DNA of 64,000 nucleotides from Bacillota bacterium (GTDB lineage: Bacteria; Bacillota; Clostridia; Peptostreptococcales; Acidaminobacteraceae), in the NCBI GenBank assembly GCA_024636005.1, contig JAGXHV010000032.1, forward strand, positions 1 to 64,000, written 5' to 3'. This document shows positions 48,668 through 57,968 of the stretch, one piece after another. Under the pieces are notes generated by a model. It worked only from the letters and a program-made list of their open reading frames with translations. It did no database searches and was not told where the DNA came from. Every line of letters begins with the position of its first letter. Positions within the stretch are counted from its first letter, which is position 1. Both the position numbers and the translations under genes were made by a program.

Positions 48668-49972
48668 ATGAAAGTATTGCTCGTGAGACCAGAAGTGCCC
48701 AATCTATTCAAATATGCGAATTTGATCACATGCGAACCCCTTGAGCTGGAGTACCTTTATACTGAAATCACAGCCCTTGGACATAGTGCACTTATTTTTG
48801 ATGGCGTATTGGATAAGAAAGAATATGTAAAAATTCTTGAAGAATTTGGTCCTGATTTAGTTGCCATCACGGGGTACATCACTCAAGAGAATTTGATGAA
48901 AGCATATGCGCTCGAGGCCAAAAGACACAATCCACACGTTCTGACTGTGGTGGGAGGTGTCCACGTACAGCTCAATCCAGAGCGGTTCAAAGTGAGAGGT
49001 ATCGATTATATCTTTCGGAGTGAATCCATGAAAGCTTTTGGAGCATTATTGGATGCACTTGCAAGTGGGAATAGTGTTTTAGAGCCAATTAATGGGTTGA
49101 TGTATAGAGACATGGACGACTGGATAGAAAATGCACTCAATCCAGCGGATATTGACGAACTTTCTATTCCAGACCGATCCTATTTTTATACCCATATGGA
49201 AAGATACAATTATTTGGACCTGAACGCCGTGGCAACCATCAAAACTTCATTTTCATGTCCTCACAACTGTAACTTTTGTTACTGTACAAAACTTGGAGGT
49301 GGGGTTTATAACGCAAGGAACCTCGATTTGGTCATAGAAGAACTGGTTGGAATCGGTTCTGAAAACATCTTGATTGTAGACGATGATTTTCTCGCGGATA
49401 TAAGTCGAACTGAGCAGTTTGTGAAGCGGGTCGAAGAAGCAGGACTGAAAAAAAACTATATCTGCTATGCGAGAGCGGATGCTGTAGCTGAAAGTCCACA
49501 GCTGATCAAAGATATGGCTGAGATAGGCTTCAAATATTTCATTGTGGGACTTGAAGCCATCACAGATATGGATTTGAAGAGTTATGACAAAATGACGACT
49601 GAAGACATCAACCGTAGATGTATTGAGAATATACATGCTACAAGTGCAGAGGTTATAGCACTCATGATGATTTCACATAAAGCAACCAAAGATGACTTTA
49701 AGGATCTGTACAGATGGGCAAAAGAAAATAAACTCAATTATACTACCGTATCTATTTTTACACCAATACCAGGAACTCCATTATATGAAATTCATAAAGA
49801 TGAGATCACAAGTAAGAAGATTGAGCATTGGGATTTTCTGCATTTGGTACTGAAGCCGGAAAATATGAACAAGTTCCAGTTCTATTTTCATTTTATAATG
49901 CTTTCTTATAAACTCTACAGATATGGGAAAAAAACTGGTGGATTCGATTTCAGAAAGAAAAGCCAAGAGTGA
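48668..49972 (+). CDS. Radical SAM protein with B12-binding-like N-terminal domain (no. 4)
   Basis: SFSCPHNCNFCYCTK; TVVGGVHVQLNPERFKVRGIDYIF. Confidence 0.92.
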   Translation: MKVLLVRPEVPNLFKYANLITCEPLELEYLYTEITALGHSALIFDGVLDKKEYVKILEEFGPDLVAITGYITQENLMKAYALEAKRHNPHVLTVVGGVHVQLNPERFKVRGIDYIFRSESMKAFGALLDALASGNSVLEPINGLMYRDMDDWIENALNPADIDELSIPDRSYFYTHMERYNYLDLNAVATIKTSFSCPHNCNFCYCTKLGGGVYNARNLDLVIEELVGIGSENILIVDDDFLADISRTEQFVKRVEEAGLKKNYICYARADAVAESPQLIKDMAEIGFKYFIVGLEAITDMDLKSYDKMTTEDINRRCIENIHATSAEVIALMMISHKATKDDFKDLYRWAKENKLNYTTVSIFTPIPGTPLYEIHKDEITSKKIEHWDFLHLVLKPENMNKFQFYFHFIMLSYKLYRYGKKTGGFDFRKKSQE

Positions 49973-50036
49973 GCACTTGAGGGTTCGGAATTGAACTGAG
50001 ACGCTAATAAGTTTCCTTCGGAAACTTAACTACGCG

Positions 50037-50072
50037 AAAGCCAAGAGTGCGAGCACTCTTGGCTTTATTTTA
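50037..50072. terminator. Perfect-arm terminator hairpin between convergent genes
   Basis: AAAGCCAAGAGTGC-ga-GCACTCTTGGCTTT followed by ATTTTAT. Confidence 0.85.
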
Positions 50073-50075
50073 TAG

Positions 50076-51623
50076 CTATTTTAAATCATTCAACCGCTCT
50101 TTGAGTTCATAGAGATCGATTCTTCTATTTTTTAGAAGTGTGACTGTTCCAGAATGTCTTGAACGTTTGAGCAGTTCGAGATCGACATCTCCAACGATTA
50201 CAGTTTCAATGTTCGGTGTACATTCTGCCATAATGCCATCTCTAGGGAAAGAAAAATCAGAAGGCGTGAAAATAGCGGACTGCGCATATTGGATATCCAT
50301 GTTCTCAACATGGGTCAGGTTGCCGACAGTTCCCGCAATAACAGTATAAACCTGATTCTCAACAGCTCTAGCTTGAGCGCAGTATCTAACGCGCATATAC
50401 CCTTGACGTTCATCCGTACAAAATGGAGTGAATATGATATTGGCGCCTTTTTCAGTAACGATTCTGGCGAGTTCAGGAAATTCGATGTCATAACAAATCA
50501 AAATTGAAATTTTACCGCAATCCGTATCAAAGACTTTAATGGAATCACCCGTGGTGATGCCCCACCATTGTTGTTCGTTTGGTGTGATGTGAAGCTTGTA
50601 TTGCTTGTCTATTGTCCCATCTCTTCTGAAAAGATAAGCGATGTTATAGATTTGTCCGCCTTCCTCAACAAAATGAGAACCTCCGATGATATTGACATTA
50701 TATTTGACTGCGAAATCCGTAAAGATCTGAATGTATTGTTCCGTGAATGTAGTTAACATTTTTATGGACTTAGATGGTGTGTCCTGATCCATGAACGAAA
50801 GCAACTGTGTCGTAAAGATTTCTGGAAATACGACAAAGTCAGATTTGTAGTTGGATGCGACATCCACGTAATACTCGCATTGATGTGAAAATTCCTCAAA
50901 CGAACGAATTTTTTTCATCATATATTGTATGACACAGATTCTTACGGGCATTGCAGTTTTAAAATGTTGCTTACCTTTGGACTGATATTCTATGTTGTTC
51001 CATTCCATCAATGTCGCATACTGAAGTGATGCTTTGTCATCAGGCATGTATTTTTTTATGACTCGTTTCAAAACGAATTCACTCTTAAGCTGGAAAGAAA
51101 GAATTGGGTCATAAATATTGAGTACGGTGACTTCCCTCACATATTCTTTGGGACTCATTTTGTTTGCATAGTCCTTGTACCCTGGAATCCTACCGCCGAT
51201 TACTATACTTTTCAGGTTCAATTGCTGAACCAATTCCTTGCGTGCCTCATAAAGTCGTTTACCGATTTTCATATTTCTATAATCGGGATGGACCATGATT
51301 TCAATGCCATAAAGGTTGTAACCATCAGGATTGTGGTTCGTGATATAGCCATTGTCAGTAATCTCATCCCAGGAGTGTTGATCGTTATACTCATCAAAAT
51401 TGATGATCAGGCTGGAACTGGAACCAATAATTTCACCATCGTATTCCACACAAATCTGACCTTCAGGAAATATCGCATGATGACTTTCAAGCTGAGAGAG
51501 TTTCCATAGCTCCATATTTTTAAAACATTTTTTTTGCAGTTCTATTATGGAATGAAAATCCTCTCTTCTTATCTGACGTATGATAATTTTTTTTTCAAAT
51601 TTTGATAAATCAATGTTTCCCAT
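50076..51623 (-). CDS. Bifunctional GNAT N-acetyltransferase / carbon-nitrogen hydrolase
   Basis: GNAT: IEIMVHPDYRNMKIGKRLYEARKEL; nitrilase: VVFPEIFTT (Glu), YKLHITPNE (Lys), ILICYDIEFPELAR (Cys). Confidence 0.9.
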   Translation of the reverse strand: MGNIDLSKFEKKIIIRQIRREDFHSIIELQKKCFKNMELWKLSQLESHHAIFPEGQICVEYDGEIIGSSSSLIINFDEYNDQHSWDEITDNGYITNHNPDGYNLYGIEIMVHPDYRNMKIGKRLYEARKELVQQLNLKSIVIGGRIPGYKDYANKMSPKEYVREVTVLNIYDPILSFQLKSEFVLKRVIKKYMPDDKASLQYATLMEWNNIEYQSKGKQHFKTAMPVRICVIQYMMKKIRSFEEFSHQCEYYVDVASNYKSDFVVFPEIFTTQLLSFMDQDTPSKSIKMLTTFTEQYIQIFTDFAVKYNVNIIGGSHFVEEGGQIYNIAYLFRRDGTIDKQYKLHITPNEQQWWGITTGDSIKVFDTDCGKISILICYDIEFPELARIVTEKGANIIFTPFCTDERQGYMRVRYCAQARAVENQVYTVIAGTVGNLTHVENMDIQYAQSAIFTPSDFSFPRDGIMAECTPNIETVIVGDVDLELLKRSRHSGTVTLLKNRRIDLYELKERLNDLK

Positions 51624-51753
51624 GTATTAACCCCTTTCAAATATTCATATGAGTATGTTTACCCAATTTCATGAAAGAATACCCACTTGATTAAAGAGAG
51701 AACAAGAAGTATAATTGTTAAAATAAATTAATAAATCTAAAATAGGAGGCGTT

Positions 51754-54700
51754 ATGAGCATAAGAAAACGATTGGGAATAGAGTTCGGAAATATCGATCC
51801 GATTACAACAAGTGAAGATAGGATCAAATATATAAATTTAAAATTGGCATCTCTTGGCCTGCCAATTTATAAATCAAAAGATGATGATAATGCGTCCGGG
51901 TCTTATTTCATTGATCTCTTTGATGACATCATACAGGATTACAAAGAAAAAACTAGAATGGTGGATATTCATGAAATCGGGATTCACAAAAGGATCAATC
52001 AATTTTTCAAGGGCTATTTCGATGAATTTGGTGAAGAGCCAAAAGTGGTTGAAGATTATTTCACCTTGGATCATTATGGACTCGCTAGAGAAATGTCACT
52101 ACCACCTGAAGGCAGTACTTTCTTCAATGAATACATCAGCAGTTATAGGATCAAACAAGGGGTGCTTAACAATCCTAGAAATGACAGACGAACAACTAAG
52201 GGATCTTTCCATATTGCTGAGGGCGGTTTGCCAATCCCATATGACAAAAAAGCCGTCCCCAAAGAAGTTTTTCTCAAATTGTACAATGAAGCTATCAACC
52301 CACCCGAATCACTCAAGATTTTACCATTTACATCAGAGCAGAGTGAACCCGCGAAAACTTTCGTTTCATTGATGCTTAAACCTATAGTTTCTCCAAAAGT
52401 GCCTGGAGTATTGGATGAAAAGACTATGGAAGTCCTTTTTATAGCACCCGGAAGTCTCGTCTCCAACTTGGATTTTGTCGAGTCAGTATTTGGAAATGCT
52501 GGTGATCCGAGTTATCACAGCAATGATGCCGGACTTGATTTAAATGGATGGTCTGGCCATACTGGATTCATTTTACTCGCTCCTCATTTGAGCAAAATGA
52601 GAAAAATAGATCTTGGACTTCCTCATTATGATATGGCAACGGAAAGACAGCGACGAGATGGTATGTGTTATAAAGATGAAAATGAACTTTATAATGAGGG
52701 TCAGGCGTTTAAATTGACTTGCCGTGACAAGAGCGGAGTGGCTGTGACTTTGATCGCAGACAATTACTTCGGGTATTCCAAAAAAGAGATCAAGACCCAA
52801 ATCAGTTTTGCCGCTAACCTTCTCGGAAATGTCGAAGAGGAACACGCCGGAGGAACAATAGCATATCCTCAAAAGAATCTTGGTGAGAATTATACCGCCA
52901 AAGAGGACAAAAGTGTCTCCGGGTACAATTTTGAAGAAGTCATTAAGGAATTTGGAGATATGATGGAGCTTCATGACGATTATTATGGAGTGGACAAAAA
53001 CAACAAGCAAATCATATATCTTCCTGAGAATGTGGAGATCGATCTCCATAAGACTGAAATCAAATGGTATTATCAAAGCCGTGAAATAACTCTGAAATTA
53101 TCACCTGCAAATATATATATCCTTCCAAACGGTGAAAAGATCCATATGGAAAAACACCCTGCCGCACCTGCTTGGAAAATGGTGGGAACGGCTGCTGAAG
53201 GCACGTTTTGTCATAAACCATGCACAGTGTCGGGTGGAGGAAAATCCGAGATCTCAAAATCCATCAGCAATTCCATAATTTATGGTACTTATTATGTCCA
53301 CGACCTTGCAAAAGACCTTGATAACGTAGAGCGGATTTTCAATTATGATTACAGGAAGCGTTGGAGAGACTTTCCAGACCGCGAAAGAGCGTCAAGAACG
53401 ATCCTATCAATCGATAGGACACTTGGATCAGTAATCAAACTGTTGTCACCATCACCAGCTTATACAGATGAATTCAATGCTTATCTGGAGGCTATTCCAA
53501 ACCACGTCAAAGCACTTGTGTTCATGATCAAAAGGTTTTATCGTCAGTCATGGGAAAATGACTGGAGGAAGCACTTTACTGTGGATCATATCAATGGGAA
53601 GCCTGGAAATGAAATCAATTTCAACAACAGGAGAATCAGACCGAGTTATTTAAGAGTCGGTTTTGAAAACGATGACGCGTGGCGAATTTTCAAACTGAGA
53701 ATAGACTTCATGCCAAGCGAAAAAATCCAAATGGAAGATGACGTCACAGCCTCAGTCCTTATTCCAGCGAGACAATTATCACATCTCAATCCACAATATA
53801 CAAACGGTAGTTACAAGTTTTCCACCAATTGCGAGTATAGATTTTTCCAAAGACCGGACGAGGCCATCAACAAAGGTTATGACAAACAAGCGGAGAGGGA
53901 TCTATCCAGTAGGAACCTATTCGCCACAAATTATCAACCTTTGACAAAGAAAGACGTCAAAGCCATACAAGATGATGTCATGGGATACATTGATTATACC
54001 CAGCCTGTAAGAACTCATATAGAAGAGTTTCTTGCAGGGGAAGATGAGTATTGTGTGGTTTCCTCAGAACCTAGAATTGTCGATGGAAAACCAAGCAAGA
54101 ATCCCCGCTATCTCGAACATCGATCAGACTTTATTGATCCTCTTAAAACCTATGTTTCTCATATTGGAGCGAGACTTGCAAGGAAAATACCGCTCGATAA
54201 GCCTGTGTTGATGCCAGTGAACGCAATTCTTGCCGGGAGAAGAAATAATCCGCCTGGTATGGAAGGTGACAAAAAAATATTGCCATTAAGTGTTTATAAT
54301 CCAATTCATTATCAGGAATTACCAGAGCTTTTCATGGACTTCATCAGCAGCTTGACCGGAAAATCGCCTTCGACAACCGGTGCAGGATCTGAAGGAGCGC
54401 TCACTAAGGCACCATTCAACATGTTGCTGCCAATTCATGATGTCAACAATGCATTGTTATCGTACATTCTAGGGGATTACGCTGTATTCACAACGCCCGC
54501 AGGATATATTGGCGCAAATGTGAAAGTTGATCATGACATCTCTATTTTAATACCTGAAATTTGGTCGAGGTTGTCAGAAGAGGAATGTAGACCGGAACAC
54601 TTGATTGGTGAAGGTTCATTCGAAAAAATTGAGGACTTCACGTACAATGGGATTCATGTCCCTGCCAGCAGATTGGGTTATAGGATGACAGAAGTGTTTT

Positions 54701-55224
54701 CTTATAAATATCTGGGTAAGATTTTTGATGAGCCTCAGACCGTTTTCAACGAGGAAATCCTGAAACCGGAGACACAGAGTATGGATGCATTTGTGGATGG
54801 TATAATCAATATATCAAATGGTCATAAGAAAGCGGCACTGGATTATTTTGAAGATGGTAGTATTGAACTTGCGATTCCTCCGCTCAAAGCATTATTGACC
54901 ATCATGGCAAAAGGATCCTATGATGGTCATACCATCGAATCAAAAGAAGTACGTGATCTCTTTGATAAAAACGTTGTCCTATCCAGTGAGTGGTATACAG
55001 AGCGGCTAAAAAACAAACAACTCATTGACATTAGACTGATTCAAAAGAAGATTCGCAACCTGGAAGAATTTGTTTCAGATCCAATCAACAAATCAATAAT
55101 CAAAGAGTTTCATTATGATGAAAAACTTGAACAGGCTAAAGCAGATCTAAAACACATTGAGTCCGAACAATATCTCGAATCGCTTGTTGGCACTATTGGA
55201 GCCGATGGAGCTACACTTAACTAA
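51754..55224 (+). CDS. Large (1156 aa) protein of unknown function
   Basis: Single long ORF with AATAGGAGGCG RBS; conserved-looking stretches HTGFILLAPHLSKMRKIDLGLPHYDMATERQRRDGMCY, YFGYSKKEIKTQISFAANLLGNVEEEHAGGTIAYPQ, HKPCTVSGGGKSEISKS. No TM or signal peptide noticed. Confidence 0.85.
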   Translation: MSIRKRLGIEFGNIDPITTSEDRIKYINLKLASLGLPIYKSKDDDNASGSYFIDLFDDIIQDYKEKTRMVDIHEIGIHKRINQFFKGYFDEFGEEPKVVEDYFTLDHYGLAREMSLPPEGSTFFNEYISSYRIKQGVLNNPRNDRRTTKGSFHIAEGGLPIPYDKKAVPKEVFLKLYNEAINPPESLKILPFTSEQSEPAKTFVSLMLKPIVSPKVPGVLDEKTMEVLFIAPGSLVSNLDFVESVFGNAGDPSYHSNDAGLDLNGWSGHTGFILLAPHLSKMRKIDLGLPHYDMATERQRRDGMCYKDENELYNEGQAFKLTCRDKSGVAVTLIADNYFGYSKKEIKTQISFAANLLGNVEEEHAGGTIAYPQKNLGENYTAKEDKSVSGYNFEEVIKEFGDMMELHDDYYGVDKNNKQIIYLPENVEIDLHKTEIKWYYQSREITLKLSPANIYILPNGEKIHMEKHPAAPAWKMVGTAAEGTFCHKPCTVSGGGKSEISKSISNSIIYGTYYVHDLAKDLDNVERIFNYDYRKRWRDFPDRERASRTILSIDRTLGSVIKLLSPSPAYTDEFNAYLEAIPNHVKALVFMIKRFYRQSWENDWRKHFTVDHINGKPGNEINFNNRRIRPSYLRVGFENDDAWRIFKLRIDFMPSEKIQMEDDVTASVLIPARQLSHLNPQYTNGSYKFSTNCEYRFFQRPDEAINKGYDKQAERDLSSRNLFATNYQPLTKKDVKAIQDDVMGYIDYTQPVRTHIEEFLAGEDEYCVVSSEPRIVDGKPSKNPRYLEHRSDFIDPLKTYVSHIGARLARKIPLDKPVLMPVNAILAGRRNNPPGMEGDKKILPLSVYNPIHYQELPELFMDFISSLTGKSPSTTGAGSEGALTKAPFNMLLPIHDVNNALLSYILGDYAVFTTPAGYIGANVKVDHDISILIPEIWSRLSEEECRPEHLIGEGSFEKIEDFTYNGIHVPASRLGYRMTEVFSYKYLGKIFDEPQTVFNEEILKPETQSMDAFVDGIINISNGHKKAALDYFEDGSIELAIPPLKALLTIMAKGSYDGHTIESKEVRDLFDKNVVLSSEWYTERLKNKQLIDIRLIQKKIRNLEEFVSDPINKSIIKEFHYDEKLEQAKADLKHIESEQYLESLVGTIGADGATLN

Positions 55225-55232
55225 AATCTAAG

Positions 55233-55267
55233 AAACAACTTCACTTGACGGTGAAGTTGTTTTTTTG
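55233..55267 (+). terminator. Intrinsic terminator
   Basis: AACAACTTCAC-ttgacg-GTGAAGTTGTTTTTTT. Confidence 0.88.
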
Positions 55268-55345
55268 GGTATGATATACTTAAATTGTTCAAAATCTAAT
55301 TGTGAAGTTGATAGTGTTGTAAGTTGTTTGCTTAGGAGGTATAGT

Positions 55346-56779
55346 ATGACTTTTGAAAAACTTTATGTAGGTGGAAAATGGATCCCTTCTGATTCTGGAG
55401 AATGGATTGAAGTTGAAAATCCCGCAACTAGGGGAATAATCGGTAGGGTTCCAAGAGGTAATGCAGTGGATGTGGACCTTGCAGTGAAAGCAGCTTCACT
55501 AGCATTTCAAGATTGGTCTAAGACGACTGTAAAAGTGCGAATTGGCTATATGGAAAAAGTACTCGAATACATGTTGTCTCAAAAGCAGGTCTTGATCGAA
55601 CTTGAAACACAGGAACTTGGAGCACCGGTGAAGTGGGCTGAAAGGGCACATGTGAATGGTCCCATAGGAAGGCTTGAAAACTACATTCGTCTAATCAGAA
55701 ACTTCGAGTTTATAACTGAACTAAAGCATGCCAAGGTCGTCAAAGAACCTATTGGTGTGATCGGTTGCTTGACACCATGGAACTATCCGCTCGGTCAAGT
55801 TATGCAAAAGATAGTCCCGGCAATCCTTTGTGGCAACACAGTTGTTTTAAAGCCCTCGCAAATTGCACCTCTATCCGCAGGAGTACTTGCAAAGGCATTT
55901 GAATATGCCGGTGTGCCCGGTGGTGTCTTCAATTTAGTGACGGGACGTGCAGGAGAAGTGGGCAATGCTCTTGCACTTCATGAAAAGGTAGATATGATTT
56001 CATTCACCGGATCGACAAAGGGTGGCATAGAAGTTGGAAAACTCGCGCTTGAAGGAGTGAAGAAAATCGCACTGGAACTCGGTGGAAAATCAGCCAATGT
56101 CATCCTAAAAGGTGCCGACTATGAAAAAGCTGTCAAGACGGGACTCAGTTCGTGTTTTGATAACACGGGACAGACCTGTGCGGCTTTGACGCGTATGCTT
56201 GTGCCTCGTGATGAACTCTCTAGGATTGAGGCGATGATAATTGAACATGCCAGAACCTTTGTTGTGGGTGATCCAAAACTTGAAACCACTCACATTGGAC
56301 CGCTTGCGAGCTTGAAGCAATATGAGAAAGTGAAAGGATATATTGAATTAGGGATCAAGGAAGGGGCAAGGTTGATAGTAGGTGAAGTTCCAGGAGCTAT
56401 AGACTCAGGGTATTTTGTAAGTCCTTGTGTGTTCACTGATGTGAAAAATGATATGAAAATTGCACAGGAGGAAATATTTGGTCCTGTGATTTGTGTTATT
56501 CCATATGATTCCATCGAAGAGGCTATTGAAATATCAAATGATACAGTCTATGGTCTTTCGGGTGCGGTATTTGGACCAGATGATGACGCCAAAAGAGTAG
56601 CAATGGCAATGAAGACAGGTTCTGTCTCCATCAATGATGGAAAAAGAGATATTGATGCTCCTTTTGGAGGTTATAAACAATCGGGAATCGGTAGAGAAGG
56701 TGGCACATACGGTATTGATGAGTTTCTTGAGATTAAAGCAGTTTTTGATGAAGAAAGCAAAATCATAGCAATTGATTAA
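55346..56779 (+). CDS. NAD(P)-dependent aldehyde dehydrogenase
   Basis: TPWNYPLGQVMQKIVPAILCGNTVVLKPSQ, FTGSTKGG, LELGGKSANVIL, NTGQTCAALTR; ATG 55346 after TAGGAGG. Confidence 0.95.
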   Translation: MTFEKLYVGGKWIPSDSGEWIEVENPATRGIIGRVPRGNAVDVDLAVKAASLAFQDWSKTTVKVRIGYMEKVLEYMLSQKQVLIELETQELGAPVKWAERAHVNGPIGRLENYIRLIRNFEFITELKHAKVVKEPIGVIGCLTPWNYPLGQVMQKIVPAILCGNTVVLKPSQIAPLSAGVLAKAFEYAGVPGGVFNLVTGRAGEVGNALALHEKVDMISFTGSTKGGIEVGKLALEGVKKIALELGGKSANVILKGADYEKAVKTGLSSCFDNTGQTCAALTRMLVPRDELSRIEAMIIEHARTFVVGDPKLETTHIGPLASLKQYEKVKGYIELGIKEGARLIVGEVPGAIDSGYFVSPCVFTDVKNDMKIAQEEIFGPVICVIPYDSIEEAIEISNDTVYGLSGAVFGPDDDAKRVAMAMKTGSVSINDGKRDIDAPFGGYKQSGIGREGGTYGIDEFLEIKAVFDEESKIIAID

Positions 56780-56795
56780 GTAGAGGAGATAAGCG

Positions 56796-57746
56796 GTGAT
56801 CGACAATCTTATATTCAGTTTAAGTAGCGCATTGCCAATATTCTTCGTTATGATTATAGGCTATTATCTAAAACGAAGAGCAATCATTGATGATCAATTC
56901 GTTAAAGCGGCGAATATGTTGGTTTTCAATGTTGCCCTGCCAGTAAAGATATTTAGTGATGTTTACAGTTCATCTATTGAGGAGTATTTCGATACCCGTT
57001 TTGTACTGTTCATCATCATAGGTACTGTATTCAGTGTAATGATTTCATGGGGGATGGGCGCACTATTTGTTAAGGATAAAAACAAACTCGGTGCGTTCAT
57101 CCAAGGTTCATTTAGAGGCAACTTCCTTTATATTGGACTTTCGCTAATGGAAAATGTCACTGGTACCATCGGTCTCAAAGCACCTCTAGTCATTGCTCTG
57201 ATTATTCCGCTCTATAATATACTCGCAATTGTTGTACTTTCATTTTTAGAGGTGAACAGAAAGTCAGGAGTTGAGATCAAAGGAGTTGTCAGAAATATCA
57301 TAGGCAATCCGATGATCATCGCAGTTGCACTAGGCATGGTGGTTTCACAATTCGGGTTGAACCTACCACTCATCATGACTCGAACAATGAGCTATTTTGA
57401 AGTCGTCGCCACACCACTTGCTTTGATCGCCATTGGAGCATCGTTCAAGTTTGGTAATATGAAGGGCAACTTGAAAACAGCTTTGCTCGCCAGTTTGCTT
57501 AAGCTGGTCGTGTTACCTGCAGTTGCAGTTATTTCCGCCATTGCCATGGGATTTGGAAATGAGGACGTGTTCTTGATTTACATCCTATTTGGTGTGCCAA
57601 CTGCCACAATCTCATATGTTGTGACCGTTGTCATGAAAGGTGATCATGACCTGGCATCCAATATCATAATGGTTTCAACTCTTCTTTCGAATGTTTCCAT
57701 GACATTATATGTCTTTATCTTCAAAACTATAGGATATTTGAACTGA
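56796..57746 (+). CDS. AEC (auxin efflux carrier)-family transporter
   Basis: About 10 TM segments; IFFVMIIGYYLKRRAIIDDQFVKAANMLVFNVALPVKIF N-terminus; GTG start. Confidence 0.9.
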   Translation: MIDNLIFSLSSALPIFFVMIIGYYLKRRAIIDDQFVKAANMLVFNVALPVKIFSDVYSSSIEEYFDTRFVLFIIIGTVFSVMISWGMGALFVKDKNKLGAFIQGSFRGNFLYIGLSLMENVTGTIGLKAPLVIALIIPLYNILAIVVLSFLEVNRKSGVEIKGVVRNIIGNPMIIAVALGMVVSQFGLNLPLIMTRTMSYFEVVATPLALIAIGASFKFGNMKGNLKTALLASLLKLVVLPAVAVISAIAMGFGNEDVFLIYILFGVPTATISYVVTVVMKGDHDLASNIIMVSTLLSNVSMTLYVFIFKTIGYLN

Positions 57747-57795
57747 AAAGTTAAATTTGTTTTACGAAACTATGAACTTTAATTAAAATTTTTTT

Positions 57796-57856
57796 TGTAA
57801 CATGTTGTAACAATTTGTCGGAATATGTAGGATGAATGGTATATCGTTAGTATACC
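57796..57856 (+). promoter_or_regulatory. Candidate promoter/operator upstream of the TAXI-TRAP genes
   Basis: Direct repeats TGTAACA (57796-57802 and 57806-57812); inverted repeat GGTATA (57838-57843) / TATACC (57851-57856); TTGTAA-N17-TAGGAT promoter-like. Confidence 0.45.
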
Positions 57857-57968
57857 GAATGTATTTGTAAGAGAACATGAGTGACAAATGATGCAATTTG
57901 TTATCGTCAATCTTGCAAAGTGGGTATTAGGGGACTCTATTTATTAATGATTTAAACAGGAGGAAAGT

